This document shows, in pieces, positions 1 to 7,603 of a stretch of DNA of 64,000 bases. The notes under the pieces are model-generated. The model was not told where the DNA came from and did no database searches. It saw only the letters and a program-made list of their open reading frames with translations. Every line of letters begins with the position of its first letter. Position 1 is the stretch's first letter. Both the position numbers and the translations under genes were made by a program. The DNA is from Planctomycetota bacterium (GTDB taxonomy: Bacteria; Planctomycetota; Planctomycetia; Pirellulales; UBA7805): positions 1 to 64,000 of the forward strand of contig QQVP01000119.1 in assembly GCA_003389215.1 (NCBI GenBank), given 5' to 3'.

Positions 1-282
1 CAGCGCCACCACGCTGTACTGGTTGTTGCGGTGGTAATAGCGGAATTCTTCCGACCCGAGCGTCGATGCCAGCGGCTCGACCCGATCGATGAACACACAC
101 ACCTCGTCCACGTACGTGCCGTAGACGAACTTGTGCATCGCCGAAGGGGCCGTGCTGTCGTCGACGCCGATCTTGTACTCGGCGATTACCTGGTCGCCGT
201 CGCAGACGAAGACCTTCTCGCCGCGATGGTAATACTCGCTGGCGAAATAGGAACTCGAGTCGCGCGAAACCCGGCGCCCTAG
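1..282 (-). pseudogene. RHS-repeat core fragment, 5'-truncated, runs off the left edge
   Basis: The minus strand reads LGRRVSRD near 280 and YYHRNNQYSVVAL at the left edge. Both are hallmarks of the RHS-repeat-associated core that forms the shell around polymorphic toxins. The frame opens only at about position 306 and has no start codon of its own. The RHS-like text begins where the upstream ankyrin gene stops (279). This is what a displaced (orphan) RHS module looks like: a core fragment lacking its 5' part and lying downstream of another gene. The rest of the core, and any toxin tip, would lie to the left of the window. Seen: motifs, frame and missing start. Inferred: orphan status. Confidence 0.65.
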
Positions 283-998
283 CGAGCGCCATCTCTGCGT
301 GCTGTGTCACGACAGGTCCGTCGTTCCGTAGCGAGGGCCTCTCGAAGTATTTCTGCGGCTTCTTCCTCCTCGAAGAGTTCAGCGACTTCCAGAGGTGTCT
401 TTCCGCTGCTATCGCGCACATCGATCCTAGCACCGGCGTCAATCAGGGCTGTAAGGATCTCAAGATTGCGAATTGCATAGTGGGTTGGCGTGAGACCAAA
501 CACCATTCCGGCGGCCATGCTGCTTCTCGTATTCAAGTCCGCGCCTTCTTCGATAAGAAATTTGGCGAGCGCCGTCTGATTCCTGTGAATGGCACATACG
601 AGCGCGGTGCGTCCCATGGAGTCGCGGGCTTCCATGTCTGCACCGGCCTCAAGCAACTTCTCCGCCAACTTGAGTCGCGCTTCGTCACAGTCGATATACG
701 GACTATTGGCGACAGCAAGAAGCGGTGTGTAGTTGAAAACGCCAGCGGGAATACGGTCATTCTCGTCGCGAAGTATCGTGTGGTTGCGAAATTCTTCGTT
801 GACGTCGATATCCTCGGCGAGATAACGCTCCAATCTCCGTGCGTTTCCTTTGTACGCGGCAATGACGGCATTAAACTCAAGACTCTCTCCCTCGATGTAA
901 ACATCTTCGTCTAGCGGCGGTTCGGTTGCCGTTGCTTCGTCAACACTCAGACTGAACATGAATATCACGTATACCGCGAATCCGAGAGTCCTAGTCAT
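279..998 (-). CDS. secreted ankyrin-repeat protein
   Basis: This 239-residue protein starts at the ATG at 998, because the following MTRTLGFAVYVIFMFSLSV stretch is a typical signal peptide; a longer reading frame to 1085 would bury it. After residue 60 come at least three ankyrin repeats, with blocks such as EAGADMEARDSMGRTALVCA and IDAGARIDVRDSSGKTPLEVA. Ankyrin repeats bind other proteins and have no enzymatic role, and the signal peptide places the product outside the cytoplasmic membrane. It ends against the RHS fragment. Ankyrin proteins are one known class of immunity protein in polymorphic-toxin loci, so this could be the immunity gene of a lost or neighbouring RHS toxin. That role is an inference from position. 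Confidence 0.75.
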   Translation of the reverse strand: MTRTLGFAVYVIFMFSLSVDEATATEPPLDEDVYIEGESLEFNAVIAAYKGNARRLERYLAEDIDVNEEFRNHTILRDENDRIPAGVFNYTPLLAVANSPYIDCDEARLKLAEKLLEAGADMEARDSMGRTALVCAIHRNQTALAKFLIEEGADLNTRSSMAAGMVFGLTPTHYAIRNLEILTALIDAGARIDVRDSSGKTPLEVAELFEEEEAAEILREALATERRTCRDTARRDGAR

Positions 999-1096
999 GA
1001 CGTGCGCTCCTATTATCTGCGCTGGCGTTTCTTCCGAGCAGTCTACACAAGATCCATCAATTTCGTGATACCAAGTTAGACTCACCAGTGGTCGAG

Positions 1097-1303
1097 CTAT
1101 GGCAGCGGCTCGCCAAGTTCGATTTCCGGCACTTCTGGCTCGGGAGTCGTCGACGGCGGCAACAGTGATCTGTCCTCCGGCGGAAATGGAGGAATATACG
1201 GTCCGCCGTAACCTTGAGGCAGATCGGTAGGCCTTCCAGGCATCGGTCGATTGCCTTCGCTATCTTCAAGGGGTTCGTACATTTCCGGATAAGGCAGAGG
1301 CAT
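1097..1303 (-). CDS. short proline- and glutamate-rich ORF
   Basis: A 68-codon ORF lies in the gap between the LRR gene and the ankyrin gene, on the same strand. It is low-complexity: about a fifth of the residues are proline, with many acidic residues, no cysteine and no membrane segment. I recognise no domain. A different frame is also open across the same bases (1057-1308), but its product is Arg/Cys-rich and looks like a shadow. It may be a short linker-like protein, the tail of a degraded upstream RHS or surface protein, or not a gene. Confidence 0.3.
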   Translation of the reverse strand: MPLPYPEMYEPLEDSEGNRPMPGRPTDLPQGYGGPYIPPFPPEDRSLLPPSTTPEPEVPEIELGEPLP

Positions 1304-1380
1304 GTCACCCGCGATGCCCTCTCATAGGCTTAGCCGGCCTACATCTTCATCCAAATTCACCTCAAAACAACATCGTAGAA

Positions 1381-2892
1381 TCATTCTTCTGCGGTATTTC
1401 TTCGCCAGAATACTCGGCAATTTGGCAGCGCTTTCTCAAGTTGTTGTATCTGATCGCCACGGATCCTCATGCCTTCGACTTCGCCCGTGTATTCGGAGTC
1501 TTCGGACACTGACACGACTATCACCATTGCGTTCTGATCGGCGTCTTCGGATAGGTACAGATGTCTGAGGCTGCTAAGCGCCCTCAATGGCGTGAGGTCA
1601 TGCACCGAAGTCTCATAAATCGCAAGAGTCTCAAGCTTGGTGAGACTCGCAAGCGGTCTCAAATCGGTAACCGACGTCTTGCCAAATTTGACCCACGTCA
1701 GATTCGGCAACTGCGACAAAGGTGTCAGATCATTGACTTGTGTACCAGTAAATCTAAGATCTTTGAGTGCCTTCAAACTTGTGAGTGGCGAAAGGTCGTT
1801 AACGCCTGTGTAATTTAACGACAACTCGTAGAGATTCTTCAAGTCGGCGAGTGGTGATAGGTCACTGACCCGCGTATTGTCGAGATTTAGCTTGCCCTTA
1901 AGGCTTACAAGCTTCGCCAGCGGTGACACATCCTGAATCAGCGTATCATGAATGGTCAGCTTTTCGAGACTCGTTGCGCCTGCTAGGGGCCAGAGACTCT
2001 CAACCTTCGTATGACTAAGGTGTATCTCTCGAAGGTTGATCAGTCGGCTGATCGCGGACAGGTCCTTCACCTGCGTGCCATTTAGGACGAGTGAATGCAG
2101 GTTCGTGAGTGCCGCGAGTGGCGACAAATCGTTCACTGGAGTATGAGATATGTCGAGGGTCTCAAGAGTCGAGACTTGGGCAAGTGGCGACAAATCCGAG
2201 ACTTGAGTACTTGATATATCGAGGTATCGAAGGCGTTTGAACTCGACAAGAAATGACAGATCGCTCACGTCCGTGCGCTCGAGGTTGAGCGTCTCCAGGT
2301 TCTGGAGGCTCGACAGTTGCGATACATCACCTACTGGCACATTTCTGATTACAAGAACTTCCAGCCTCTGGAGCTTGACCAGTGCCGATAGGTCTTTCAC
2401 ATCCGCAAAAGCCATGGGGGATCTGCTGAGCATCGTTTCGTTACTCAGTTCAAGGTGCTCTAGTCTCTCTAATTCAGCGACGGAAGAGAGATTGCTTACT
2501 TGAGTATTGATAATCTCTAAGCGATTCAGCTCCCTCAACTTCGTTATAGAAGACAAATCAGTTACGCCTGTATTTGTCAAGATAAGCCATCTCAAGTCCT
2601 CCAAACCGGTAACCGGCGACAGGTCGCTTACTTGTACGTTGCGAAGACAAACAAATCGCACTGCACGGCCAAACCACGTATGAACTTGCTTACGCCACCA
2701 ATTCGCGCCTTCATGTACCTCAAACTCGATCTCTCCTCCCATCTCTTGGATCCGCGCAATCGCGGCATGTTGCCGTCGCGACTGTTCAAGCTCCACGCCG
2801 AGCCAGGACAGTGGAATCACAGCGAGAGTAACGGCGGCCAGTAAGGTCCGGAGGCGGAATTGAAACCAGCGACTTTGTCTTGCAGCGGTCAT
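1381..2892 (-). CDS. membrane-anchored leucine-rich-repeat protein
   Basis: A 503-residue protein starts at the ATG at 2892. Residues 12-35 form an uncleaved N-terminal membrane anchor (FRLRTLLAAVTLAVIPLSWLG), a style very common in planctomycete proteins. From about residue 80 to 455 there are roughly 15 leucine-rich repeats of 22-23 residues with the consensus LxxTxVxDLSPLAxLxxL, close to the SDS22/internalin type. LRR arcs are protein-binding surfaces, and the anchor would display this one at the membrane. It is transcribed towards the ankyrin gene and RHS fragment and may belong to the same locus. No enzymatic motif is visible. The partner cannot be read from sequence. Confidence 0.85.
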   Translation of the reverse strand: MTAARQSRWFQFRLRTLLAAVTLAVIPLSWLGVELEQSRRQHAAIARIQEMGGEIEFEVHEGANWWRKQVHTWFGRAVRFVCLRNVQVSDLSPVTGLEDLRWLILTNTGVTDLSSITKLRELNRLEIINTQVSNLSSVAELERLEHLELSNETMLSRSPMAFADVKDLSALVKLQRLEVLVIRNVPVGDVSQLSSLQNLETLNLERTDVSDLSFLVEFKRLRYLDISSTQVSDLSPLAQVSTLETLDISHTPVNDLSPLAALTNLHSLVLNGTQVKDLSAISRLINLREIHLSHTKVESLWPLAGATSLEKLTIHDTLIQDVSPLAKLVSLKGKLNLDNTRVSDLSPLADLKNLYELSLNYTGVNDLSPLTSLKALKDLRFTGTQVNDLTPLSQLPNLTWVKFGKTSVTDLRPLASLTKLETLAIYETSVHDLTPLRALSSLRHLYLSEDADQNAMVIVVSVSEDSEYTGEVEGMRIRGDQIQQLEKALPNCRVFWRRNTAEE

Positions 2893-3096
2893 CGATTTTG
2901 TTTTCCCCTAGCAACTTTCTCAGGGAAATTATACCCCCGCTTCAAGGATAAAGTCTAGCACGTGATGTCCTCTAACTCACGTTGCCAGACAGTCGGAGGG
3001 CGTAGCTCTTCCGTAACAGGCAAAACGCTCGCGTGCATCGCGATCCTATCCGACATTCATCAAGACACGAAATGCGAAATGGGAACCACTGTGGCG
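2893..3096. other. intergenic remnant left of the insertion sequence
   Basis: About 200 bases between the LRR gene start and the left end of the insertion sequence. Should contain the LRR promoter, but no clear -35/-10 pair stands out. The minus-strand frames here do not continue the DUF6884-like gene that is cut on the other side of the element, so the 3' part of that gene has been lost. Confidence 0.5.
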
Positions 3097-3131
3097 GTGT
3101 CCGTTCGGTGAAGCTTTCAATTACCCACAAG
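3097..3131. repeat. left terminal inverted repeat of the insertion sequence
   Basis: Thirty-five bases beginning GTGTCCGTTCGGTGAAGC. They match the complement of 4622-4656 with one mismatch (G in place of T at the eleventh base). Confidence 0.85.
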
Positions 3132-4562
3132 TGTTTTGCTCATCTCGACCCCAAAGTGAATATCCGTCAATCGTGACAGGCCGCGCCACAGGACGGTGTT
3201 CCCGGGCGGTCCGTCATTCTTGCGATTGAGGTAGCCGCCAAGTTTGGCGACGACGAGCAGGTAGTGAGCTACGTTCCGCGGCGGTGGCCCATCCGTTTCA
3301 TCTGAAAGGTGGTTCAGGATCGCAAGCTCCGTTTCCGTGAAAACTACATCGGCCGGTGTTTTGGGATTTGTCCGATGGAGCATCGTCAACCAGAACACGC
3401 GCCAGGCGATGATACAGAACACGGCGATCAGGTTCGTCAGCCGCTCGGCAGTACGCAGCTTGGCATCTTCCGCCCGGCAGCCCGACTTGAGAACTTTGTG
3501 AAATGTCTCGATCTTCCATCGCTGGGAATACCAGTCGACTTTCTCAATGGCCGACTCCAAGTCTTCGACCGGCAGGTCGGTTAACAGCTTCCAACAGGTT
3601 GGCTTTCGCCCCTTCGGTTTGCCGCGCTCCCAGGCATGAATCACGGTCAGCGACAGCGGCGGGTACTTTTTGTGTTTGCCAATTGGCGGATGCACCGTCA
3701 TCTGGGTGTATCGCAGTTGCAACTCGACTTTGATTGGCCGACGCTTGGCATCCAGAACTTCGATTTGGTGCGTTCCTTGAATCGGTTCACGCTTCATCTT
3801 TCTTGCAATCGTGGTGTTTCCCGTACCGGCCAGGCGATCGACGCAGGTCCGGACGAGAAAATGCGTGTTCTTCTCCTCAGCCAGGCAGAACAGTTCGTAA
3901 ATGTCGCTCTCGCGGTCGCCGATGTGAACGCAGCGATCGGGATTCACCAGCTGTGTCGATTGCTCAAGATTCTCCAGCCAGCGGATGCTTTCTTTCTGTT
4001 CGATCGGTATCCGGGTGTGGTTTACGGTGTGCTTGGTACCCGCGTTGGCCCCTTTAAGGGCGTTGGTTCCCTTGAACTTCTTACGCGTCCAAAACTTGAC
4101 TGCCGTCAGTCCCAGCGGTTTGCCGGCCGTGGTGACTGCCAGGCTGGAATGCATCAACAGCCCGCACTTGGTGATTAGCTCACGGCCAATCTGGCCAGTG
4201 GGTATACGACGCGTCTGGCCTATCGCCTCGGGCCGCTCGCGTTGAAAGCTGAACTCGGTCGTGTCATGTAGCATGAGGATGAGGCCTTTAGCCGCTGCCA
4301 TTCGCGACTTCGTCGCCGCGAAGTGCCCAGTGAGGATGACGCTTTCATCGACCCGCGGGTTGCCGAAGAATCGATACGCCGCCTTCGTCGCGGCCCAGTC
4401 CTGGCAAGCGGTAGTCAGCGACTCGCCGATCTTCGCGCCGAGCCGGCCGAGCAACTTGCCGAACCGTCTCTTCAAACGTTCATCGGGAAACTCACACCCT
4501 TCAATCTCTTGTTCGACCCAGACTTCCATGTCGATGGCCTCCGAAGGTTCTGACGGCAGCAA
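3117..4562 (-). CDS. IS4-family transposase, Tn5-like
   Basis: A 481-residue cut-and-paste transposase. Residues 14-72 match the Tn5-type DNA-binding domain (WVEQEIEGCEF, then QDWAATKAAYRFF). The RNase-H-like catalytic core shows the DDE triad in context: D100 in MLHDTTEF, an Asp in HIGDRESDIYELF near 225, and the Glu of the YSQRWKIETFHK signature near 350. Length is typical for IS50-like transposases. The first ATG (4562) gives the full frame; the in-frame ATG at 4529, just before EVWVEQEIEG, is an equally likely start. The frame is intact and the element may be active. Confidence 0.93.
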   Translation of the reverse strand: MLPSEPSEAIDMEVWVEQEIEGCEFPDERLKRRFGKLLGRLGAKIGESLTTACQDWAATKAAYRFFGNPRVDESVILTGHFAATKSRMAAAKGLILMLHDTTEFSFQRERPEAIGQTRRIPTGQIGRELITKCGLLMHSSLAVTTAGKPLGLTAVKFWTRKKFKGTNALKGANAGTKHTVNHTRIPIEQKESIRWLENLEQSTQLVNPDRCVHIGDRESDIYELFCLAEEKNTHFLVRTCVDRLAGTGNTTIARKMKREPIQGTHQIEVLDAKRRPIKVELQLRYTQMTVHPPIGKHKKYPPLSLTVIHAWERGKPKGRKPTCWKLLTDLPVEDLESAIEKVDWYSQRWKIETFHKVLKSGCRAEDAKLRTAERLTNLIAVFCIIAWRVFWLTMLHRTNPKTPADVVFTETELAILNHLSDETDGPPPRNVAHYLLVVAKLGGYLNRKNDGPPGNTVLWRGLSRLTDIHFGVEMSKTLVGN

Positions 4563-4621
4563 GCAACGCTCGCGCCACCAAATCAGATTAGCCTCGACTC
4601 AAAGCCAGGGATACGGCAATG

Positions 4622-4656
4622 CTTGTGGGTAATTGAAAGCTTCACAGAACGGACAC
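4622..4656. repeat. right terminal inverted repeat of the insertion sequence
   Basis: Complement of the left repeat with one mismatch. It supplies a TGA (4642-4644) that ends the frame of the interrupted neighbour gene six codons after the junction. Confidence 0.85.
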
Positions 4657-4809
4657 GAAAAACTTGCGAAGCACTCTGAAGTTGACGCCGTCGTATAGCT
4701 CGATCGCAGGTAGAGCAGTCTTTCCCTCGCGCTTCGTGGCTGAGCAAGCCAGGATCAATAGGCGGCCAGCGGCGCGCTTTGGTCGACACGTCTTTGGCCG
4801 CCGAGCCAT
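4657..4809 (-). pseudogene. DUF6884-like gene cut by the insertion sequence (N-terminal 51 codons)
   Basis: From the ATG at 4809 the minus strand encodes a short basic leader, then LLILACSATKR, LPAIELYDG and FRVLRKFF. This pattern (LxxCSxxK, then PAxxxYDG, then the FRVLRKF-like helix) is that of the DUF6884 family, small proteins of unknown function often found near phage and restriction genes. The frame runs straight into the inverted repeat of the insertion sequence and stops there. No continuation exists beyond the other end of the element, so the gene is dead. Seen: frame, motif and junction. The family name is from recognition and was not searched. Confidence 0.7.
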
Positions 4810-5438
4810 GGTCCATTCCTCTTGTGCTTGGCAAGTCGGCGATGGAGCGGTGTAGCAACAGATATTGCCCTCGATGCGCGGCGAATCAGAGGTGTAATTC
4901 GGCCCCCCAATCCGAGCTAAATGGCGATCGTATCAGAGATGGCGAATGGGCGAAAGTGACGCCACCTACATGCCAACGTACCGAAGCCGATTTTGCTGGT
5001 CACTGTGGACACGTCTCCCAGCGGATCGGAATTGACGTCGTGATAGGGGCATATTTGGATGAGGGCACACTAATGATTCCGATGAGTTCCCAGTCAGGAA
5101 CGCCCTCACCCCCAAGCCGTTTTCGGATGTGCGTCTGCCGGATCTTCGTGTTTCAGTTCGCGACGACCGTGCCTCAGGTCCGTCCGGTAGCGCTAATGAC
5201 GCGACGATTCACGCCTTCGATTGCCCTCGGCGTTGTCGTGTCTTCGACCACGCCCAAAACAATCAGGGGCGATTCGTTGGTGCAGGCAAAGCCACCCGCG
5301 GCACCGGCCATCGAAAAGAAATGAACGAACTAACGCACCCGGGCTGCGGCACCCCTAGCTAGTGACCATGCTTTCCAGCGTATCGAAGACCGTAGAGTTT
5401 GTACGCGTCCCAGTCGGGCCAGAACAGCTAAAAAACGA

Positions 5439-5458
5439 GCGAAAACGTGTCATATAAG
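5439..5458. repeat. direct repeat copy 1
   Basis: GCGAAAACGTGTCATATAAG, related to the copy at 5538-5558 about 99 bp downstream. Similarity extends upstream to the AGCT preceding each copy. Confidence 0.5.
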
Positions 5459-5526
5459 TAGGGTATGTTAGCGCTCGGCGACCGTCTATCCTCGGAACCC
5501 GATCGTCGCCGTTCCGCTGTGCTTAG

Positions 5527-5558
5527 CTTAAGAACACGCGAAGACGTGTCATCTTAAG
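5527..5558. repeat. hairpin-forming direct repeat copy 2
   Basis: CTTAAGA plus ACACG (5527-5538) pairs with CGTGT (5545-5549) and TCTTAAG (5552-5558), with a six-base loop and a two-base bulge. No T-run follows on either strand, so this is not a standard terminator. It could be a protein-binding palindrome or a small repetitive element. Confidence 0.5.
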
Positions 5559-5790
5559 AAAAAAGCCTTTTTGCCTCTGACGCGGATCCTGTCTTCGCGG
5601 TGCTTGCGGCGATCCGACACCTCTCCACTGACGCTATTCTCGTCCGTCACATTCCTATAGCGATCTTGCTACGTAAGCGAGCATCGTGGATCAACGCGCC
5701 TTACTCCCGCGGGATCGCTGCTCCGTTATTCAGGACGCGGTCCCAAGCGCGAAGAAATGGTACCTTCTCAAATCACGAAGGAGGAAGAAG

Positions 5791-5970
5791 ATGCCTGAGT
5801 ATCTTGACCACATCCACCCAGACAAGAAAGCGAGGCCTGCCGATCGAAGCCTCACAACTGAAGCGCGACAGTTTGCTGCAGTCTTGGGCGAGATTCTGGC
5901 CGACCGGTGGGCCAACGCAACCACATCTGAGGCTACTGCCTCCCGACGGAAAGAAGAGGAGTCGGGCTGA
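5791..5970 (+). CDS. small hydrophilic protein, 59 aa
   Basis: An ORF of 59 codons preceded by a near-ideal Shine-Dalgarno (AAGGAGG ending about six bases before the ATG at 5791). The same frame is open upstream to 5686, but this ATG is the only start with such a site. The product is charged, with a predicted central helix (ARQFAAVLGEILADRWA) and an acidic-basic tail; no known domain, signal peptide or membrane segment. It lies just on the host side of the attachment site, converging on the tRNA fragment. Function unknown. Confidence 0.6.
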   Translation: MPEYLDHIHPDKKARPADRSLTTEARQFAAVLGEILADRWANATTSEATASRRKEEESG

Positions 5971-6096
5971 GCTCTTTGACGTTCCGACACGGCCGCCATG
6001 ACCGAACAGTTGCAGTTGCCCTTGCGTTAACCTTCACTTCGTGACGGTGCCGGCCGTCAGGTAACATTTTAGGTAACATTGCCCAAAAATTGCCCA

Positions 6097-6128
6097 AAGA
6101 AAAAGGACTTGCGAAATCGCAAGTCCTT
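6097..6128 (-). terminator. Rho-independent terminator of the tRNA-Lys locus
   Basis: A perfect 11-bp inverted repeat (6103-6113 with 6118-6128) around an AAAT loop. Read on the minus strand it is followed by TTTTCTTT, so it ends transcription coming from the tRNA side. Its position 22 bases past the tRNA 3' end fits the original tRNA terminator left on the host side. Confidence 0.8.
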
Positions 6129-6149
6129 GTCATCAAAACAGTTCCAAAG

Positions 6150-6191
6150 TGCCCCCTCAAGGACTCGAACCTTGAACCTACTGATTAAGAG
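6150..6191 (-). other. attachment site (left end): 3' half of a tRNA-Lys(CUU) gene
   Basis: On the minus strand 6191-6150 reads as an anticodon loop CTCTTAA, the 3' anticodon-stem strand TCAGT, a five-base variable loop, a perfect T arm (CAAGG, TTCGAGT, CCTTG), the acceptor strand AGGGGGC and an A discriminator. The bases 5' of the loop (TCCTA) do not pair with TCAGT, and no D arm follows. Only the 3' half is a tRNA, as expected when an element integrates into a tRNA gene and leaves the duplicated 3' end at one junction. The CCA is not encoded. The intact gene should sit at the far end of the element. Confidence 0.82.
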
Positions 6192-6211
6192 TAGGATTTA
6201 GGTGTTGACGC

Positions 6212-6279
6212 AACCCGTTACGGGTTCACGACTTTCTGTTTAAGAAAGTAGCGTTGTCACCCTTTTTTGTCACCCTTTT
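6212..6279. promoter_or_regulatory. candidate integrase/excisionase binding sites
   Basis: Three compact repeats lie between the attachment core and the integrase: the palindrome AACCCG-TTA-CGGGTT (6212-6226), the palindrome CTTTCT-GTTTA-AGAAAG (6232-6248), and two back-to-back copies of TTGTCACCCTTTT (6254-6266 and 6267-6279). Arm-type integrase sites are typically short direct repeats at this place. The assignment is by position and was not tested. Confidence 0.5.
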
Positions 6280-6357
6280 GCGCTCTGTTTCGGACCGCAT
6301 TTTCAACTTACGGTTCGGCAGAGTCAATGGGTCTCCTGCTCCTAAGAGGTTCAAGGC

Positions 6358-7395
6358 ATGTACTACAAGAAGACTCACGGCTGCTATTACACCAAGATCG
6401 ACGGCAAGCATTATCGGCTCCATCCGAACAAGCGGCAAGCCGCCAAGATGGAACGCGAATTGAAGGAAGCCCACGAAAACGACGGCATCATCGACGAATC
6501 CAACCCGACCGTACGGGAAATCATCACCGAGTTCCTGGAGTGGACCGAACTCAACAAAAAGCCACGCACCTTCAAGTGGTATCAGGATTATCTGGCCGGG
6601 CCGAGGGGCTTCGCTGCCTTTGTCAAGAAAAACCTTTTGGTCCGGAATCTCAAGAAGACCTACGTCACCCAGTGGATGCAGAAGCATTGGAAGCATACAA
6701 GCGACAACACGCGGGCGGGCGCCATCACGGCACTCAAGCGCGTGTTCAATTGGGCCGTCGAGGAAGACCTGATCGACGCTTCCCCGATTGCGAAATACAA
6801 GAAACCGCATCGCACGTCGAGGAGCGACGAAGCGTACTTGTCGCCCGATCAATGGAACAAGGTCGTCGCTGCCATCAACTACGCCGAACTGTTGGACTAC
6901 CTTACCGTGATGCGGGAGACCGGATGCCGCCCCCAAGAGATCAGGACCCTCAGGGCGGAATGGTTTGATCGCGAGAATCGGCGTTGGGTTTTTCCAGTCG
7001 AAGAATCAAAAGGCGGGAGGGACAAGGCAAAGAAGCCACGCATCGTCGAACTCACGGACAAGGCGTTCAGCATCTGCCAGAAATGGGCGCTGAAATATCC
7101 AGAGGGGCCGATGTTCCGCAATTCCAAAGGTCGGCCGTGGACTGCGAGTGCGCTAAAGTGTGCCTGCACTCGCATCTCCGAGAAAGTCGGCTTCAAGGTG
7201 TTTCCGTACGCCCTGCGACACACGTTTGCGACTGACGCGCTGCTGAATGAAGTTGGAATGCAAGAGACGGCTGAGCTTCTGGGTCATTGCGACACCCAAA
7301 TGCTCAGCCGCCATTACCAGCACATCGCCGCCCACCGTGAGCACCTGAAAAAGGCCCTGCGAAAGGCGCGAGGTGACGAAACAGGAGCCGCCTAA
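6358..7395 (+). CDS. int: tyrosine-type site-specific integrase
   Basis: A 345-residue phage integrase of the lambda-integrase family that catalyses recombination at the adjacent tRNA-Lys site. Residues 50-135 form the SAM-like core-binding domain; residues 160-335 form the catalytic domain. Active-site residues are visible: R191 (ETGCRPQEI), R287 in YALRHTFAT, H310 (LLGH) and the nucleophile Y320 (RHYQH). The first position of the HxxR box is Tyr (Y284) in place of His, a known variant. The gene starts about 165 bp from the attachment core, in the order expected for a prophage left end. It is the only plus-strand gene in the left 33 kb of the element. Confidence 0.95.
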   Translation: MYYKKTHGCYYTKIDGKHYRLHPNKRQAAKMERELKEAHENDGIIDESNPTVREIITEFLEWTELNKKPRTFKWYQDYLAGPRGFAAFVKKNLLVRNLKKTYVTQWMQKHWKHTSDNTRAGAITALKRVFNWAVEEDLIDASPIAKYKKPHRTSRSDEAYLSPDQWNKVVAAINYAELLDYLTVMRETGCRPQEIRTLRAEWFDRENRRWVFPVEESKGGRDKAKKPRIVELTDKAFSICQKWALKYPEGPMFRNSKGRPWTASALKCACTRISEKVGFKVFPYALRHTFATDALLNEVGMQETAELLGHCDTQMLSRHYQHIAAHREHLKKALRKARGDETGAA

Positions 7396-7603
7396 ATCTT
7401 GAACGGGTTCGAGCCATTCCTTAATCGTCTGGCCGTTGGTGCGAGACTGGTCGTCGCGAGTCACACGAATGTGTCACAGGGGTGGTAGATGCTGTGCAGA
7501 CGTCGGCGACAGCCCGCGCAAGTGCCAACTCGATCACCGTACCAATCCCATGACGGTACCTGTGAATCAAACGTGACAAGAACGACCTTGCGAGCTGGTA
7601 GCA

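Larger units (their letters stand above)
3097..4656 (-). mobile_element. IS4-family (Tn5/IS50-like) insertion sequence
   Basis: A complete element of about 1560 bp. The outer ends are near-perfect inverted repeats of 35 bp (3097-3131 and 4622-4656, one mismatch) that begin GTGTCCGTTC, and a single transposase fills the interior. The last codons of the transposase run into the left repeat. No 9-bp target duplication is visible (ACTGTGGCG on the left, GAAAAACTT on the right). Together with the loss of the 3' part of the interrupted gene, this points to an old insertion followed by deletion, or to a recombination event. Confidence 0.85.
4810..5790. other. about 1 kb without a convincing gene; contains two related 20-bp repeats
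   Basis: Several ORFs overlap here on both strands (the largest 4779-5324 on plus), but none has recognisable domain text or a ribosome binding site. The minus strand at 5000-5320 looks like a gene broken by several stops, which I could not identify. Notable are two related segments, 5439-5458 and 5538-5558, that share GCGAARACGTGTCAT, the second within a strong hairpin. Confidence 0.5.

Noticed and set aside
1500-2700. Regular 66-69-base periodicity considered as a DNA repeat array
   Set aside because: It is the codon-level image of leucine-rich repeats in the LRR gene.
4779-5324. Plus-strand ORF of 181 codons in the intergenic kilobase
   Set aside because: No recognisable domain, no Shine-Dalgarno, and its start lies inside the truncated DUF6884-like gene on the other strand.
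5527-5575. Hairpin considered as a terminator
   Set aside because: Neither strand has a T-run directly after the stem; kept as a repeat.
6226-6936. Minus-strand ORF of 236 codons opposite the integrase
   Set aside because: Covers the conserved integrase domain on the other strand and runs into the attachment-site repeats.
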